Assembly: GCF_000526995.1 (NCBI RefSeq)
Contig: NZ_AZUI01000001.1
Coordinates: 2,728,001 to 2,792,000, forward strand
Direction: 5' to 3'
Source of the DNA: Lacrimispora indolis DSM 755
GTDB lineage: Bacteria > Bacillota > Clostridia > Lachnospirales > Lachnospiraceae
DNA length: 64,000 bases
Shown here: positions 1-8,947 of the stretch, piece after piece
How the letters are laid out: each line of letters begins with the position of its first letter
Numbering within the stretch: the stretch's first letter is position 1
Translations under genes and position numbers: made by a program
Notes under the pieces: generated by a model
Seen by the model: only the letters and a program-made list of their open reading frames with translations
The model's database searches: none
What the model was told of the DNA's origin: nothing

Positions 1-1881
1 TCCTCTCTCATAGTTGTCTTTTGCATTATGTCTGCCATCGGCATTGGCTCCATCCGTCATCTGACCGTGTTTGTTTTTATCAGTGCCGGGGTCCTTTTGC
101 TTTTAGGAAGATCCTGTCTGGGAGGCGGAAGAAAGGGAAATGCTCCGGCTTTTAGCGGAAAAGAAATTTTCCTTCTGGCTTTTCTTCTGACCATGGTGTG
201 CCTTCAGGCAGGGAGACTTAACATTGCCGTGGATTATGACAGCTTGTGGTACGGAGTCAGATCCCGCTATATCCTGGATAATGGCCATGGGATTTATGAA
301 AATCTGGGAACCATAGGGATCGTCTACACCTATTCCAAAGGTTTTGAGGTTTTGACCCTGCCTTTGTCCCAGCTTCCATCCTACAGTTTTGTGACTTCGA
401 TCAATTTGTGGCTGTCTTTGGGAGTCCTTTTTCTGGGCTATAAAATCGGCCGCTTTTATTTAAAACGGGAACAGGCGGTCTTTTTAGCTGCCCTTTTGTC
501 GGGAGTTCCAGGTATTATGAATATGGCGGTTACGGCCAAAAGTGACATCATCACCCTGCTCGTCCAGGAAATCATGGTGTATTATCTTCTCAGATATATA
601 AAAGCAGGGCAAAAGTCCTGGCGTTATCTGGGTTATGGGATGGCGGCCTTTTTTCTCAGCCTTACCTTAAAACCAACGGCCCTGATCTTTTCCACCGCTG
701 TTTTTGGAATGGGATTTTTGTACCTGATGGGAAAGCTTTTACTTCCCAGCTTTGGGGCAGAAGCGAAGAACAGCGGAGCAGCGGCAGTTATGGCGGGTGC
801 AATCCTGGCATTAGGAGGAATCTGGGCGAGAACGTTTCTGCTGACAGGGCTTCCCCTTACATCCGTTTTCTCCTCCCTTCTCACAAAGATAGGGTTTCAT
901 ATGAAATATCCGTTTATGATCAATTCTATCCCCAATTACGGTGCAGGAATGTCCCTTGGAGAAAAAGCAGTCCGGCTGGCAAACCGGTTGAATGGATTTT
1001 TCTTTTGTCCTGTAGGAGAGGATATGGACCACGTGGTCCTGGCCTGGGGTGGATTTCTGCTGTATTTTCTTCTCTTATTGTGGATTGCAAGCCGTTTTTA
1101 CGGTAAAAATGTGGATAGAGGGAAGAATTGCCAGCTGTCCGCCTTTTTGAAAGTGATCTATGTGCCGTTTTTGATTGTTAATCTTATCAGCTTTGCCATG
1201 CTGACTCAGGTAGATGGGAACTATTTCATGCTGCTTTACGTACTTACTGCGGTTGCTGTCCTGAAAGCTGCGTCAGAAGCCAGGGAAAAGACCTTGTGGC
1301 GGGGAGGCATGGGAGTCGGAGTCTGGGTGCTATTATTTTCCGTATTCGTTACCTCCATGACCAGCTGGAACTGGAGCCTTGGTTTTACACCTGTGTCACT
1401 ATCCCATAAAGGCTATTACGACCATCGGGAAGCCGCCAGGCAGGACATGGCTTCAAAGGGAAACGGTGCAATATGGGATATTCTTGCCGCTGATCCGGAA
1501 ACCAGGCTCATTGCTGTTGGAGACCATCCGGATGTGCTGGTATTCCCTTGCAATGTTCAGTCCTATGATGATATTACAGGGGTATGGGGAAATGTGGTTT
1601 TAGTCAAGAAAATGGATTATTTCGTGGAATTCATGGATTATGCAAAAACAGACTATGTTTATGTCCAGGCGGGCTATACTGGAGAAGAAAACCGTTCCTA
1701 TACACTGGTCAGGGACTTAATTGAAGGTGGAAAGCTGATACCGGTATGCTATGATAATGGAAACCTTTTGGCAATGGTGGATGTGAACGGAGATTACAGC
1801 GAAAAATCAGCCCAGGCATTGACAGAATTTGAACAATGTTATATAAAAAAGGAAACAAATGAAGAACAACAGCATGGATAA
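1..1881 (+). CDS. GT-C-like multi-pass membrane protein, 5' end outside the window
   Basis: The frame is open from base 1 with no stop before the first ATG at 28, so the true start probably lies upstream and this entry is partial. The visible 617 residues from that ATG contain about ten hydrophobic spans up to roughly residue 450, then a soluble C-terminal domain of about 150 residues. An early extracytoplasmic loop holds a DYDSLWYG motif, resembling the acidic first loop of GT-C transferases that use lipid-linked sugars. This is family-style inference; no firm family was recognised. The next gene, 112 bp downstream on the same strand, is a GtrB-type enzyme that makes polyprenyl-phosphate sugars. 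That pairing fits a GT-C enzyme using that donor to glycosylate a wall polymer or protein. Confidence 0.6.
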   Translation, partial: SSLIVVFCIMSAIGIGSIRHLTVFVFISAGVLLLLGRSCLGGGRKGNAPAFSGKEIFLLAFLLTMVCLQAGRLNIAVDYDSLWYGVRSRYILDNGHGIYENLGTIGIVYTYSKGFEVLTLPLSQLPSYSFVTSINLWLSLGVLFLGYKIGRFYLKREQAVFLAALLSGVPGIMNMAVTAKSDIITLLVQEIMVYYLLRYIKAGQKSWRYLGYGMAAFFLSLTLKPTALIFSTAVFGMGFLYLMGKLLLPSFGAEAKNSGAAAVMAGAILALGGIWARTFLLTGLPLTSVFSSLLTKIGFHMKYPFMINSIPNYGAGMSLGEKAVRLANRLNGFFFCPVGEDMDHVVLAWGGFLLYFLLLLWIASRFYGKNVDRGKNCQLSAFLKVIYVPFLIVNLISFAMLTQVDGNYFMLLYVLTAVAVLKAASEAREKTLWRGGMGVGVWVLLFSVFVTSMTSWNWSLGFTPVSLSHKGYYDHREAARQDMASKGNGAIWDILAADPETRLIAVGDHPDVLVFPCNVQSYDDITGVWGNVVLVKKMDYFVEFMDYAKTDYVYVQAGYTGEENRSYTLVRDLIEGGKLIPVCYDNGNLLAMVDVNGDYSEKSAQALTEFEQCYIKKETNEEQQHG

Positions 1882-1993
1882 ACTGTAACATAACAGGAAG
1901 AGCTCTAGGGTGAAAGAAAACCTTCTTTCAGTCCTGAGCTTGGGAATCAACTGGATATGTCGGCATATCCCCTTGATTCATTAGGAGGCAAAC

Positions 1994-2932
1994 ATGAGAA
2001 AAACATTATCGGTCGTGGTATCGTGCTACAATGAGGAACTGGCTCTCAACCAGTTCTATGAGGAAACGGCCAGAATTTTAAATAAACTTGACTGGGACTA
2101 TGAACTGATTTTTGTCAATGACGGAAGCCAGGATGGCACCATGAAGATCCTTGACCGTTTATCCGGACTGGATAAAAAGGTGAAGGTAATCAGCTTTTCC
2201 AGAAACTTTGGCCACGAGGCGGCCATGATTGCCGGGCTTGATTACAGCAGCGGAGATGGAATCGTCTGCATGGATGCAGATTTACAGCATCCTCCTGAGT
2301 ATTTGCCGGAGATCGTCAGCAAATTTGAAAGCGGCTATGATGTCATCAACATGGTCCGGACAAAAAATGAATCCGCAGGCTGGTTCAAGAACTTTGCCTC
2401 CTCCTCCTTTTATCATTTGATCAATGCGCTTTCCGATGTGAAGTTTGAACCAAATGCTTCTGACTTCTTTGCCATATCCAAACGGGCTTCTCAAGTGCTT
2501 AAGGATAATTACAGGGAAAAAGTCCGCTTTCTGCGGGGATATGTGCAGAACATCGGTTTTAATAAGACTACCATTGAATATGAGGCCGGAGTCAGGGTGG
2601 CGGGAGAGAGCAAATATAGTATTAAAAAGCTTATGGTATTTTCTTTAAATACGATTATGTGCTTTTCCAATCTGCCTTTAAAGCTTGGGATTTATGCCGG
2701 TTGCGGAGCAGGCCTTCTGGGAATCGTTATGATGATCTATACCATATGGAGCTGGGCAAGAGTTGGGACTCCTAACGGGTATGCCACTACCATTGTGCTG
2801 ATCTGCTTTATGTTCGCGGTGCTGTTTCTGATTGTTGGGATCATCGGGAATTATATTGCGATCCTGTTTGCAGAGTTAAAGGACAGGCCTATTTATATTG
2901 TTGGGGAGACGAAGAACTTTTCTGAGCAGTGA
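1994..2932 (+). CDS. GtrB/DPM1-type family 2 glycosyltransferase
   Basis: A 312-residue protein with an N-terminal GT2 domain (VVVSCYNEE at about residues 7-15, NDGSQDGT near 42-49, metal-binding DAD at 94-96 within DADLQHP). Two C-terminal transmembrane helices lie at about 232-255 and 265-290. This is the layout of GtrB/dolichyl-phosphate-mannose-synthase-like enzymes, which transfer a sugar from a nucleotide donor to undecaprenyl phosphate on the cytoplasmic face. The start is supported by AGGAGG eight bases upstream. The donor sugar cannot be read from the sequence. It is probably the donor-maker for the upstream GT-C-like protein. Length is typical for the family. Confidence 0.85.
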   Translation: MRKTLSVVVSCYNEELALNQFYEETARILNKLDWDYELIFVNDGSQDGTMKILDRLSGLDKKVKVISFSRNFGHEAAMIAGLDYSSGDGIVCMDADLQHPPEYLPEIVSKFESGYDVINMVRTKNESAGWFKNFASSSFYHLINALSDVKFEPNASDFFAISKRASQVLKDNYREKVRFLRGYVQNIGFNKTTIEYEAGVRVAGESKYSIKKLMVFSLNTIMCFSNLPLKLGIYAGCGAGLLGIVMMIYTIWSWARVGTPNGYATTIVLICFMFAVLFLIVGIIGNYIAILFAELKDRPIYIVGETKNFSEQ

Positions 2933-2939
2933 TAGTTGC

Positions 2940-3200
2940 GGAGGGAAAGAGAGATTGTATCAGAGGGGTTGATAAGGGTTTATATATGAAATTTTGTATA
3001 TGAAGCTTTGGATAAAAATTCTTTGAACGGAATTTTATATATGAGGGTTTTGTATAAAAGAACTTTATATTAAGAGAATGTTGTATAAGGAACTCAGTAT
3101 AGAAGACTTTGCAGGGGACTTTTTGTAAGCAGTTTTTAATAAGAGTTTGTATATAGCCTTTCCATAAGGGACCTGGTATAAGAGAACTTACAAGAAAAGT
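2940..3200. repeat. degenerate short-period AT-rich repeat tract
   Basis: About 260 bp between a plus-strand and a minus-strand gene consist of loosely repeated units of about 12-18 bases of the form tttgtataagagaac / ttttatatatgaggg. Roughly 15 imperfect copies can be followed by eye. No coding frame looks real. A similarly decayed short-period tract lies at about 8945-9080, at the other edge of this wall-protein block. Confidence 0.5.
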
Positions 3201-3237
3201 ATATATGAGTGACTTTAAAGAAATAATCTTGAATCAG

Positions 3238-3288
3238 AAATGCGCTTTGAATCAGGCTGAAAAGCCGTTTTTCAAAGCGCATTTTTCT
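3238..3288. terminator. bidirectional hairpin terminator between convergent genes
   Basis: Perfect 14-bp stem AAATGCGCTTTGAA / TTCAAAGCGCATTT, with a loop that carries its own small AGGCT/AGCC stem. T-rich sequence follows on the plus side and TTTCTG on the minus side. It lies between the plus-strand GtrB-like gene and the minus-strand lysozyme gene, so it may serve both. Confidence 0.75.
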
Positions 3289-3369
3289 GCTTTCAGAGCT
3301 ATCTTTGTGTATGGAATAGACTATCACATTACAGTGCAGATCCACGATCTACAGCGTTTCATCTGCCAT

Positions 3370-5163
3370 TTAATTATGTATTCCAGGTCCGATTTCCTTC
3401 GTCTGGTCGGCAGCGGATTCCGCAGGTGCGGTTTCTGTTTGAGCAGGCTGACTTTCCGCCGTGCCTTCTCCTGCCGGCTGCTCAGAGGCTGCCTGAGGCG
3501 TTACCGTGCATACGCCGTTGGCATCAGCGGTATAGGAAACACCATCCAGTACAAATGTACTAGAGGCCGCCATCTTTCCATCAGCCGGATTTAAGTAATA
3601 CTGCTGGCCGTTGACTTCAGTCATGCCGGCTGTCATGGCACCGCTTGCGCCAAAGTAATACCAGGATCCATCAATCTGTCTCCAGCCTATGGTCATCTTA
3701 CCGGAAGAAGCGCTTAAATAGTACTTGGCTCCCCGATCCTCAAGCCAGCCGGACTGCATCTTTCCGTCATTCCCAATATAATACCAGTTTCCGTCAGGAT
3801 TGACCCAGCCTGTGGTCATGGTACCGCCCTGGTTAAAGAAATACCAGCTGTTATCAATCAATTGCCATCCCGTAGATACTGCACCGTTTTCTGCAAGATA
3901 ATACTTGGTGGAGCCATCGGTATGCCAGCCTGTTGCCATAGAGCCATCGTTATTTAAATAATACCGGGAACCATTGTTATCCAGCCAGCCGGTAGCCATT
4001 ACGCCGCTTTCCTGTAAGAAATACCGTTTGCCGTTTAAGTCCTTCCAGCCCACAGCCATTTGTCCGGAAGAAGGATCCAGGTAATAGTACTGACCGTTTA
4101 ATTCCTGCCAGCCTGTTGCCATTGCACCAGTGGAATCCAGATAATAACGCGCTCCGTTGTCAGAAAGCCATCCGGTATTCATGGAACCGCTTTGATTAAA
4201 GAAATACCATTTGTCAGAAAGCAGCTTCCATCCGGTGCTCATACGTCCCGTGGTTTCATCCAGATAATAACGTAATCCGTCCTTATCAAACCATCCGCTG
4301 GCGGTCAGCCCTTCTTCGTTTAAGTAGAACCAGCCGGAACCATCGTTGATCCATGCGTTTTTCTGAATAGAATAATTCTGGTAGTAATATGTTTTTCCTC
4401 CAATGGTTCTCCACATATTTCCTGGAAGCTTTGGAGTTAAGTCCTTATAGAGGAAGTCAATGTCAACGTTTCCGGTAATGCCGTCAATGGAACCGGTGCT
4501 GGTGACCTGCCACATGATAGGGTTGGCATAAACATGCTTGGCCTCATACCTGGCAACCCATATGTCATAATGCATATTGGATAAGTCTATCTTATTTGAT
4601 AACCAGTAATCATTGGCATAAACGATGGGGTAATACCCGGCATCTGCGATACGCTGGCAGAATGCGTTGATCACTTCGCTCACCTGTGCCGGAGGCAGGG
4701 TGCCAAGGGTGGCGCTGTCCTCTGCATCAAAAGCGATAGGAAAGGAAATGGGATAATCCTTTACCAGGCTGAGGACAAAATCTGCTTCCGCTCTGGCCAT
4801 CTCCGGAGTAGTAGCCAGAGAATAGATGTAGGCGCCAACTTTAAGACCTGCCGCGGATGCACCCTGTACGTTGGTGTGGAAATTGGGATCTACAACACCC
4901 TTGGATCTGGTTCCCAGCATGACAAAGCTGACATCATCTGCCGCTACAGCTGCCCAATTCACATTTCCCTGCCATCTGGAAACATCGATTCCTCTGGCAA
5001 TTACCTGTTCAATCACCGTGCCGTCTGCCAGCTGATAATAGCCGTTGACCTTTTCATAGCCCGCTGCCCAGGAATCCATGGCCGGACCAAATCCAGCAGA
5101 CATTCCCATAAAGGCGCATAATGCTGCTGCGGCAAAACGTATGCCAATTTTTTTGTGTCTCAA
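3370..5163 (-). CDS. secreted GH25 lysozyme with choline-binding-type wall repeats
   Basis: A 597-residue secreted muramidase. A signal peptide covers about residues 1-34 (KK near the N-terminus, hydrophobic core, AWAAG-like cleavage region). The GH25 domain at about 55-245 shows GIDVSRWQG with Asp60, the AFDAEDS catalytic strand (Asp146, Glu148) and NVDIDF (Asp234/Asp236). About fourteen 20-residue aromatic/glycine wall-binding repeats (TGW..., YYL, GxM) fill roughly 255-560. The tail is Ala/Glu/Pro/Gln-rich. GH25 enzymes cleave MurNAc-GlcNAc bonds; the repeats are of the kind that binds choline on wall polymers. The start codon is TTG, with AAGGAGG seven bases upstream. Its neighbours are another repeat protein and a choline-activating enzyme, which fits a phosphocholine-decorated wall. 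Confidence 0.93.
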   Translation of the reverse strand: MRHKKIGIRFAAAALCAFMGMSAGFGPAMDSWAAGYEKVNGYYQLADGTVIEQVIARGIDVSRWQGNVNWAAVAADDVSFVMLGTRSKGVVDPNFHTNVQGASAAGLKVGAYIYSLATTPEMARAEADFVLSLVKDYPISFPIAFDAEDSATLGTLPPAQVSEVINAFCQRIADAGYYPIVYANDYWLSNKIDLSNMHYDIWVARYEAKHVYANPIMWQVTSTGSIDGITGNVDIDFLYKDLTPKLPGNMWRTIGGKTYYYQNYSIQKNAWINDGSGWFYLNEEGLTASGWFDKDGLRYYLDETTGRMSTGWKLLSDKWYFFNQSGSMNTGWLSDNGARYYLDSTGAMATGWQELNGQYYYLDPSSGQMAVGWKDLNGKRYFLQESGVMATGWLDNNGSRYYLNNDGSMATGWHTDGSTKYYLAENGAVSTGWQLIDNSWYFFNQGGTMTTGWVNPDGNWYYIGNDGKMQSGWLEDRGAKYYLSASSGKMTIGWRQIDGSWYYFGASGAMTAGMTEVNGQQYYLNPADGKMAASSTFVLDGVSYTADANGVCTVTPQAASEQPAGEGTAESQPAQTETAPAESAADQTKEIGPGIHN

Positions 5164-5337
5164 TGTGATACCTCCTTATCATTCGAGTACTATAAATTAC
5201 CGTGCGCTTTTATGCTTTTGGAAGGAAAAATACAGGCCTATAAATAAGGTGAAGCTTGCCTGCTTTGAAACTTTCCTTGGTTTTTGCGGCAGGACCAGAT
5301 GGTTTCCCGGCCTGACTCTTTGCGCACATAAATAAAG

Positions 5338-5365
5338 GGGTATCCGCGCCGAGGTGCAGATACCC
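5338..5365 (-). terminator. hairpin terminator of the minus-strand repeat-protein gene
   Basis: Read on the minus strand, GGGTATC...GATACCC pairs around a GC-rich interior and is followed by CTTTATTTATG. It sits just after the stop of the gene ending at 5390 and upstream of the lysozyme gene, suggesting separate transcripts. Confidence 0.65.
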
Positions 5366-5389
5366 ACACAGATACTAAGTCATATGAGA

Positions 5390-6490
5390 TCAACCGGGGC
5401 CTGACGTAAGCCCTGGCGACAGCTGATACCCGTTGCTGCCTGAAGGAGTGGTTGAACCGCCGGGAGTATCGTTTGAGGAGCTTCCCGGTGCTCCGCTTAA
5501 GGTGTTGCCGTCAGAAGAGGATCCTCCTGGTCCGCTGGAGTCCGATGTGTTTGAAGTGGTTCCGCCGGGAGCAGTGGTCGTATCAGTTGATGTACCTCCG
5601 GGAGTGCTTCCTCCGGAAGTTCCGGAAGGTGAACCGGAAGCGTTTTCCTGATAAGCTCCGCTGGAACCAAAGGTATAGCTCTTGCCATCAATGGTAAGGG
5701 TGGTGTTGGCCGCCATCTTGCCTGTAGAAGGATCAAGATAATAGTAAACGCCGGAAAGCTGTACCCAGCCGGTCATCATATGCCCGGAATCGTTAAAATA
5801 ATACCAGGAACCGTCAATTTGCTTCCAGCCATGGGCCATTTTTCCGCTGCTTGCATCCATGTAATATTTGTTGGTTCCGTCACTGAGCCAGCCGGTCATC
5901 ATCTTGCCTAATACGGATTTGGAATCCACATTGAGATAATAGTAGGCATTGTCAATCTGTTTCCAACCGGTGACCATCTTGCCGTCAGAGCCGAAATAAA
6001 ACCAGTCGTTTCCAATCTGTCCCCAACCAATGGTACATTTACCGTTTTCTTTAAAATAATACCAGCCGCCGTCCATTTCACGCCATCCGATGGACATGGA
6101 ACCGTCGCCCTTCATGTAGTAGTAGTCATTGCCTATTTTTAACCAGCCCTTTACAAGGACGCCTGTGTCATCCATGAGGTAATAATATTTTCCGCCGTCT
6201 TGTATCCATTTGGTAGCCATGGCACCGTTGGAATGAAAATAGTACCAGTTTCCGTTGATCTGTTTCCACCCGGTAGCCATATAGCCTGTGGAGAGGTCAA
6301 GAAAATAAAAGGTTCCGTCGGATGTCTTTACCCAGCCTTTATGAATGGAACCATCCTCATCAACATATTTCCACTGGGAACCGTCTGCAACCCAGCCGGT
6401 GGCCCCCCAGGCTGTACCAGCCGGTATCAGAGCAGCGGTTCCTACAAGCCCTGCTATCAGCAGAGCTGTTAAATTTTTTCTGTATCGCAC
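5390..6490 (-). CDS. secreted choline-binding-type repeat protein without a catalytic domain
   Basis: A 366-residue protein. It has a signal peptide (about 1-29, ending near AWG-A), then about eleven tandem wall-binding repeats (about 30-270; motifs GWKQI, WYYF, GxMxTGW), then a 90-residue Gly/Ser/Thr/Pro-rich low-complexity tail. No enzymatic domain is visible, so it is probably a surface protein held on decorated wall polymers, with the tail acting as spacer or display segment. The start codon is GTG, with AGGAGG nine bases upstream. It lies immediately upstream of the lysozyme gene on the same strand but has its own terminator. The repeat-rich hairpin element at 6528-6925 lies directly upstream of it. 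Confidence 0.88.
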   Translation of the reverse strand: MRYRKNLTALLIAGLVGTAALIPAGTAWGATGWVADGSQWKYVDEDGSIHKGWVKTSDGTFYFLDLSTGYMATGWKQINGNWYYFHSNGAMATKWIQDGGKYYYLMDDTGVLVKGWLKIGNDYYYMKGDGSMSIGWREMDGGWYYFKENGKCTIGWGQIGNDWFYFGSDGKMVTGWKQIDNAYYYLNVDSKSVLGKMMTGWLSDGTNKYYMDASSGKMAHGWKQIDGSWYYFNDSGHMMTGWVQLSGVYYYLDPSTGKMAANTTLTIDGKSYTFGSSGAYQENASGSPSGTSGGSTPGGTSTDTTTAPGGTTSNTSDSSGPGGSSSDGNTLSGAPGSSSNDTPGGSTTPSGSNGYQLSPGLTSGPG

Positions 6491-6527
6491 ACCGTCTATC
6501 CTCCTGTTCTAGCCATTTTATTTTTCT

Positions 6528-6925
6528 TATTTCTTGGGTCCGCAGTGCAGCGAGTAAAACCGCAGGTTTACGAGCTCATGGGCATTCGCCTTGTGATATA
6601 AGTCGCAGAAGGATTATCTTAAGTCTAGGAATAAGAAAAATCTTTCTTTGTCTAATTTCGCGGATCCGTAGTGTGGCTTGCAAAACCTGCAGTTTTACGA
6701 GCTCACGGGCATTTGCCCTGTGAAATAGGTCATGGAAGGATTCTATTATATGTAGGAATAACAAAATCTTCCCTTGCCTTATTTCATAAGTCCGCAGTGC
6801 AGCGAGTAAAACCGCAGGTTTTACTCGCTCACGGGCATTCGCCCTATGAAATAAGCCATGAAAAGATTTTCTTATGTGCAAGCACAACGAAAATCTTTCC
6901 CTGCCTTATTTCGCACTGCTCATTG
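6528..6925. repeat. three tandem copies of a hairpin-rich about 125-bp repeat
   Basis: Three diverged copies (about 6528-6660, 6661-6788 and 6789-6925) share the order GTCCGCAGTGCAGCGAG, then CGCAGG, then GCTCACGGGCATTCGCC, then a private hairpin. In copy three the hairpin has the stem GAAAAGATTTT / AAAATCTTTCC, flanked by GAAATAAGCC / GCCTTATTTC, with GTGCAAGCAC in its loop. The open frames across it are shadows of the repeat. A related copy in opposite orientation begins at about 47364. Whether the hairpins end transcription or shape mRNA is not shown by sequence. Confidence 0.8.
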
Positions 6926-7004
6926 CATTCGTGTACATTATAGCATAGTACCGACAGGAATACATAAACATTTTATTACGATTTGCGGACAATTTCCAAA
7001 AATA

Positions 7005-8831
7005 TCATATTTTGGAGATTTCAGAGCACTTTTTATAGTAGTTTTTTGCATATCGGTACATGATTATGGTGTATTCGCCAAATTCCTCACCTAAGGCTGC
7101 TTTGTATACCGCCCAAAGGCTCCACAGGAAACCGCCCAGGGCCATATAGGCGTAAATGGTGAAACGCTCTTCATCAGAAGGCTCCCGTTCCAGGTAGATC
7201 TTTATGAGGTCATCCGCCTGTTCTTCGTCATAATAGGAATAAATCGCACACATACTGATATCCACCAGGGGATCGCACATCCCGGAATATTCCCAGTCAA
7301 TTAATCGTATATTGCCGTTTGGAAGCATTAAAAAGTTGTCCACCACCGTATCAATATGGGAAAGGACCTTCTCATGCCCCAGGCTGTCCAGCTGGTTTAA
7401 AAGCTCTGTCATCTGTTTACGGACAATGGCGTAATCGTCAAACAGGATGTCCCCATGGGCTTTACAAAGCTTTTCATAGAAATCGATCCGCTCACGAATG
7501 TCAAAGGAGTGGTCTACCTTAAGCCCGGATTTGTGGAACTTCCGGACAACTGCCATGCAGCGTTTTATTTCTTCCCTGTTGGAAGGATCCGCATTGTGGG
7601 CACCTTCATAAAATTCCGCAATTTTATATCCTGTTTCTCCATTAAAGTAAATGACCTTTTCCGAGATATCCAGTCCGTTCAGGGCATCATAAACGGCTTT
7701 CTCCTGCTGACGGTTAATAAGGAGTTCTGTTCCGGGTCCAGGGATGCGGCAGATATAATGGCGGTCCTTTATTTTAAAAAGAAAGGATTTGTTTGTCATG
7801 CCTGACTTTAAGCAGCGTATTTCTGTGATTTCAGACTCAGGCACCTGAAATACGGCTGATACTAATTCCATGGCTTCATTATCGGAATGGCGCTGATATT
7901 TCAAATCGAAACGGCGAAGTTCTTCCAGGTTTTCGAATTCATATACCTCGTCAGCCGGTCTTCGGTTGATAAACAGGTCAATGTCCTGTCTTGTTTCCGG
8001 AATATGAGGAAGTCTTTTGGCAGCTTCTCCTGACAGCATTTCCATGTAGACATTTTCCCAGTAAAACTGCTCTGTTCCAGGAAGATTGTAATAATTTTCC
8101 AACACGGTTAAGAACTGTTCTGAAAAGGATTTGGAGAAAAAGACCGGGCCATACATTACCCATTTGTCCTGCCCGCCGATGGATACATTTAAAATGCGTC
8201 CCTTCTTATTATAATCAAGGCACCATTCTGAGGTTTCACCTTCCATAAAGGATGCGGAATACCAGGCGCCGGTTTCATAGGCATGATACATGTTATGGCG
8301 CATCCAGTTATCAGAAGAGAGAACATACATATTTTTACCCCGAAGGATCTCTCGGGCATGGTAAATGGTGGTCAGGGTGTTTTTATGGGAATATTCAGGA
8401 TTATATAGAAGCTTAACCTGATATTTGTCTATAAGGTATTCGAATTTCTCTTTTAAATAGCCCACTACAATGGTAATGTTCCTGATTCCTGCTTCGTGCA
8501 GCTGGCGGATCTGACGTTCAATCATGCGTTCTCCGAATACCTCCAGCAGTCCTTTGGGAGTTTCAAAGGTTAAGGGAACAAAGCGGGAGCCAAAACCGGC
8601 AGCAATGATGAGTGCGCCGTCCACTTTATTTTCATTTAGCAGGGCCTGTCCTGCTGGCAGCAGCTCATAGGCGTCGCTTCCGCTTCCAATCTCAATGTAA
8701 TTTTTCTCAATGCATTCTTTTATCAGGTTATTAACGGTTCCAAGGGAAACGCTAAGCTCTTTTGATAAATCTCTCTGCGTAACTGCCGGGTTTTCCAGAA
8801 TGGAACGGCAGATGATGACGTTACGATCCAT
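7005..8831 (-). CDS. HTH - phosphocholine cytidylyltransferase - choline kinase fusion (LicC/LicA-like)
   Basis: A 608-residue three-domain protein. Residues 1-65 form a winged helix-turn-helix (SKELSVSLGTVNNLIKE). Residues about 72-290 are a nucleotidyltransferase with AAGFGSRFVPLT (77-88) and the TPKGLLEV lysine region, as in LicC-type CTP:phosphocholine cytidylyltransferases. Residues about 320-608 are a choline/aminoglycoside-kinase fold with HIDTVVDN (His492, Asp494, Asn499) and LIDWEYSG (Asp512). The family would phosphorylate choline or ethanolamine and activate it to the CDP form for decorating wall or capsule polymers. ATG has GGAGG about 11 bases upstream. The neighbouring repeat proteins support choline as substrate, but ethanolamine is possible. 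No LicD transferase or LicB transporter is in the window. The HTH suggests a possible regulatory role. Confidence 0.88.
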   Translation of the reverse strand: MDRNVIICRSILENPAVTQRDLSKELSVSLGTVNNLIKECIEKNYIEIGSGSDAYELLPAGQALLNENKVDGALIIAAGFGSRFVPLTFETPKGLLEVFGERMIERQIRQLHEAGIRNITIVVGYLKEKFEYLIDKYQVKLLYNPEYSHKNTLTTIYHAREILRGKNMYVLSSDNWMRHNMYHAYETGAWYSASFMEGETSEWCLDYNKKGRILNVSIGGQDKWVMYGPVFFSKSFSEQFLTVLENYYNLPGTEQFYWENVYMEMLSGEAAKRLPHIPETRQDIDLFINRRPADEVYEFENLEELRRFDLKYQRHSDNEAMELVSAVFQVPESEITEIRCLKSGMTNKSFLFKIKDRHYICRIPGPGTELLINRQQEKAVYDALNGLDISEKVIYFNGETGYKIAEFYEGAHNADPSNREEIKRCMAVVRKFHKSGLKVDHSFDIRERIDFYEKLCKAHGDILFDDYAIVRKQMTELLNQLDSLGHEKVLSHIDTVVDNFLMLPNGNIRLIDWEYSGMCDPLVDISMCAIYSYYDEEQADDLIKIYLEREPSDEERFTIYAYMALGGFLWSLWAVYKAALGEEFGEYTIIMYRYAKNYYKKCSEISKI

Positions 8832-8919
8832 AGTTGATTGACCTCCGTATAGGTTATAGTTTGTATAAGGGTGTTAATGTAGAATGTTCAAATGTAGCGA
8901 TTATTGTAAATATATGAAC

Positions 8920-8947
8920 ATTATACCATTGGAATGGTAAATTGCAA
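8920..8947 (-). promoter_or_regulatory. sigma-A-type promoter with internal palindrome for the choline enzyme gene
   Basis: On the minus strand, -35 TTGCAA (8947-8942) and extended -10 TGG-TATAAT (8925-8920) are separated by 16 bases. The spacer is filled by the perfect 16-bp palindrome TACCATTGGAATGGTA (8924-8939), well placed for a repressor. It drives the HTH-cytidylyltransferase-kinase gene with a leader of about 80 bases. Operator function is inferred. Confidence 0.7.

Noticed and set aside
3205..3594. 129-residue plus-strand open frame
   Set aside because: It runs through the terminator hairpin and antisense to the lysozyme tail; composition follows the complement of the Ala/Glu/Pro-rich coding sequence.
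5433..5736. overlapping Pro/Glu- and Arg-rich frames on both strands
   Set aside because: Shadows of the Gly/Ser/Thr/Pro-rich tail of the minus-strand repeat protein.
6576..6887. 103-residue minus-strand frame
   Set aside because: It translates the tandem hairpin repeats and repeats itself with them; no ribosome site.
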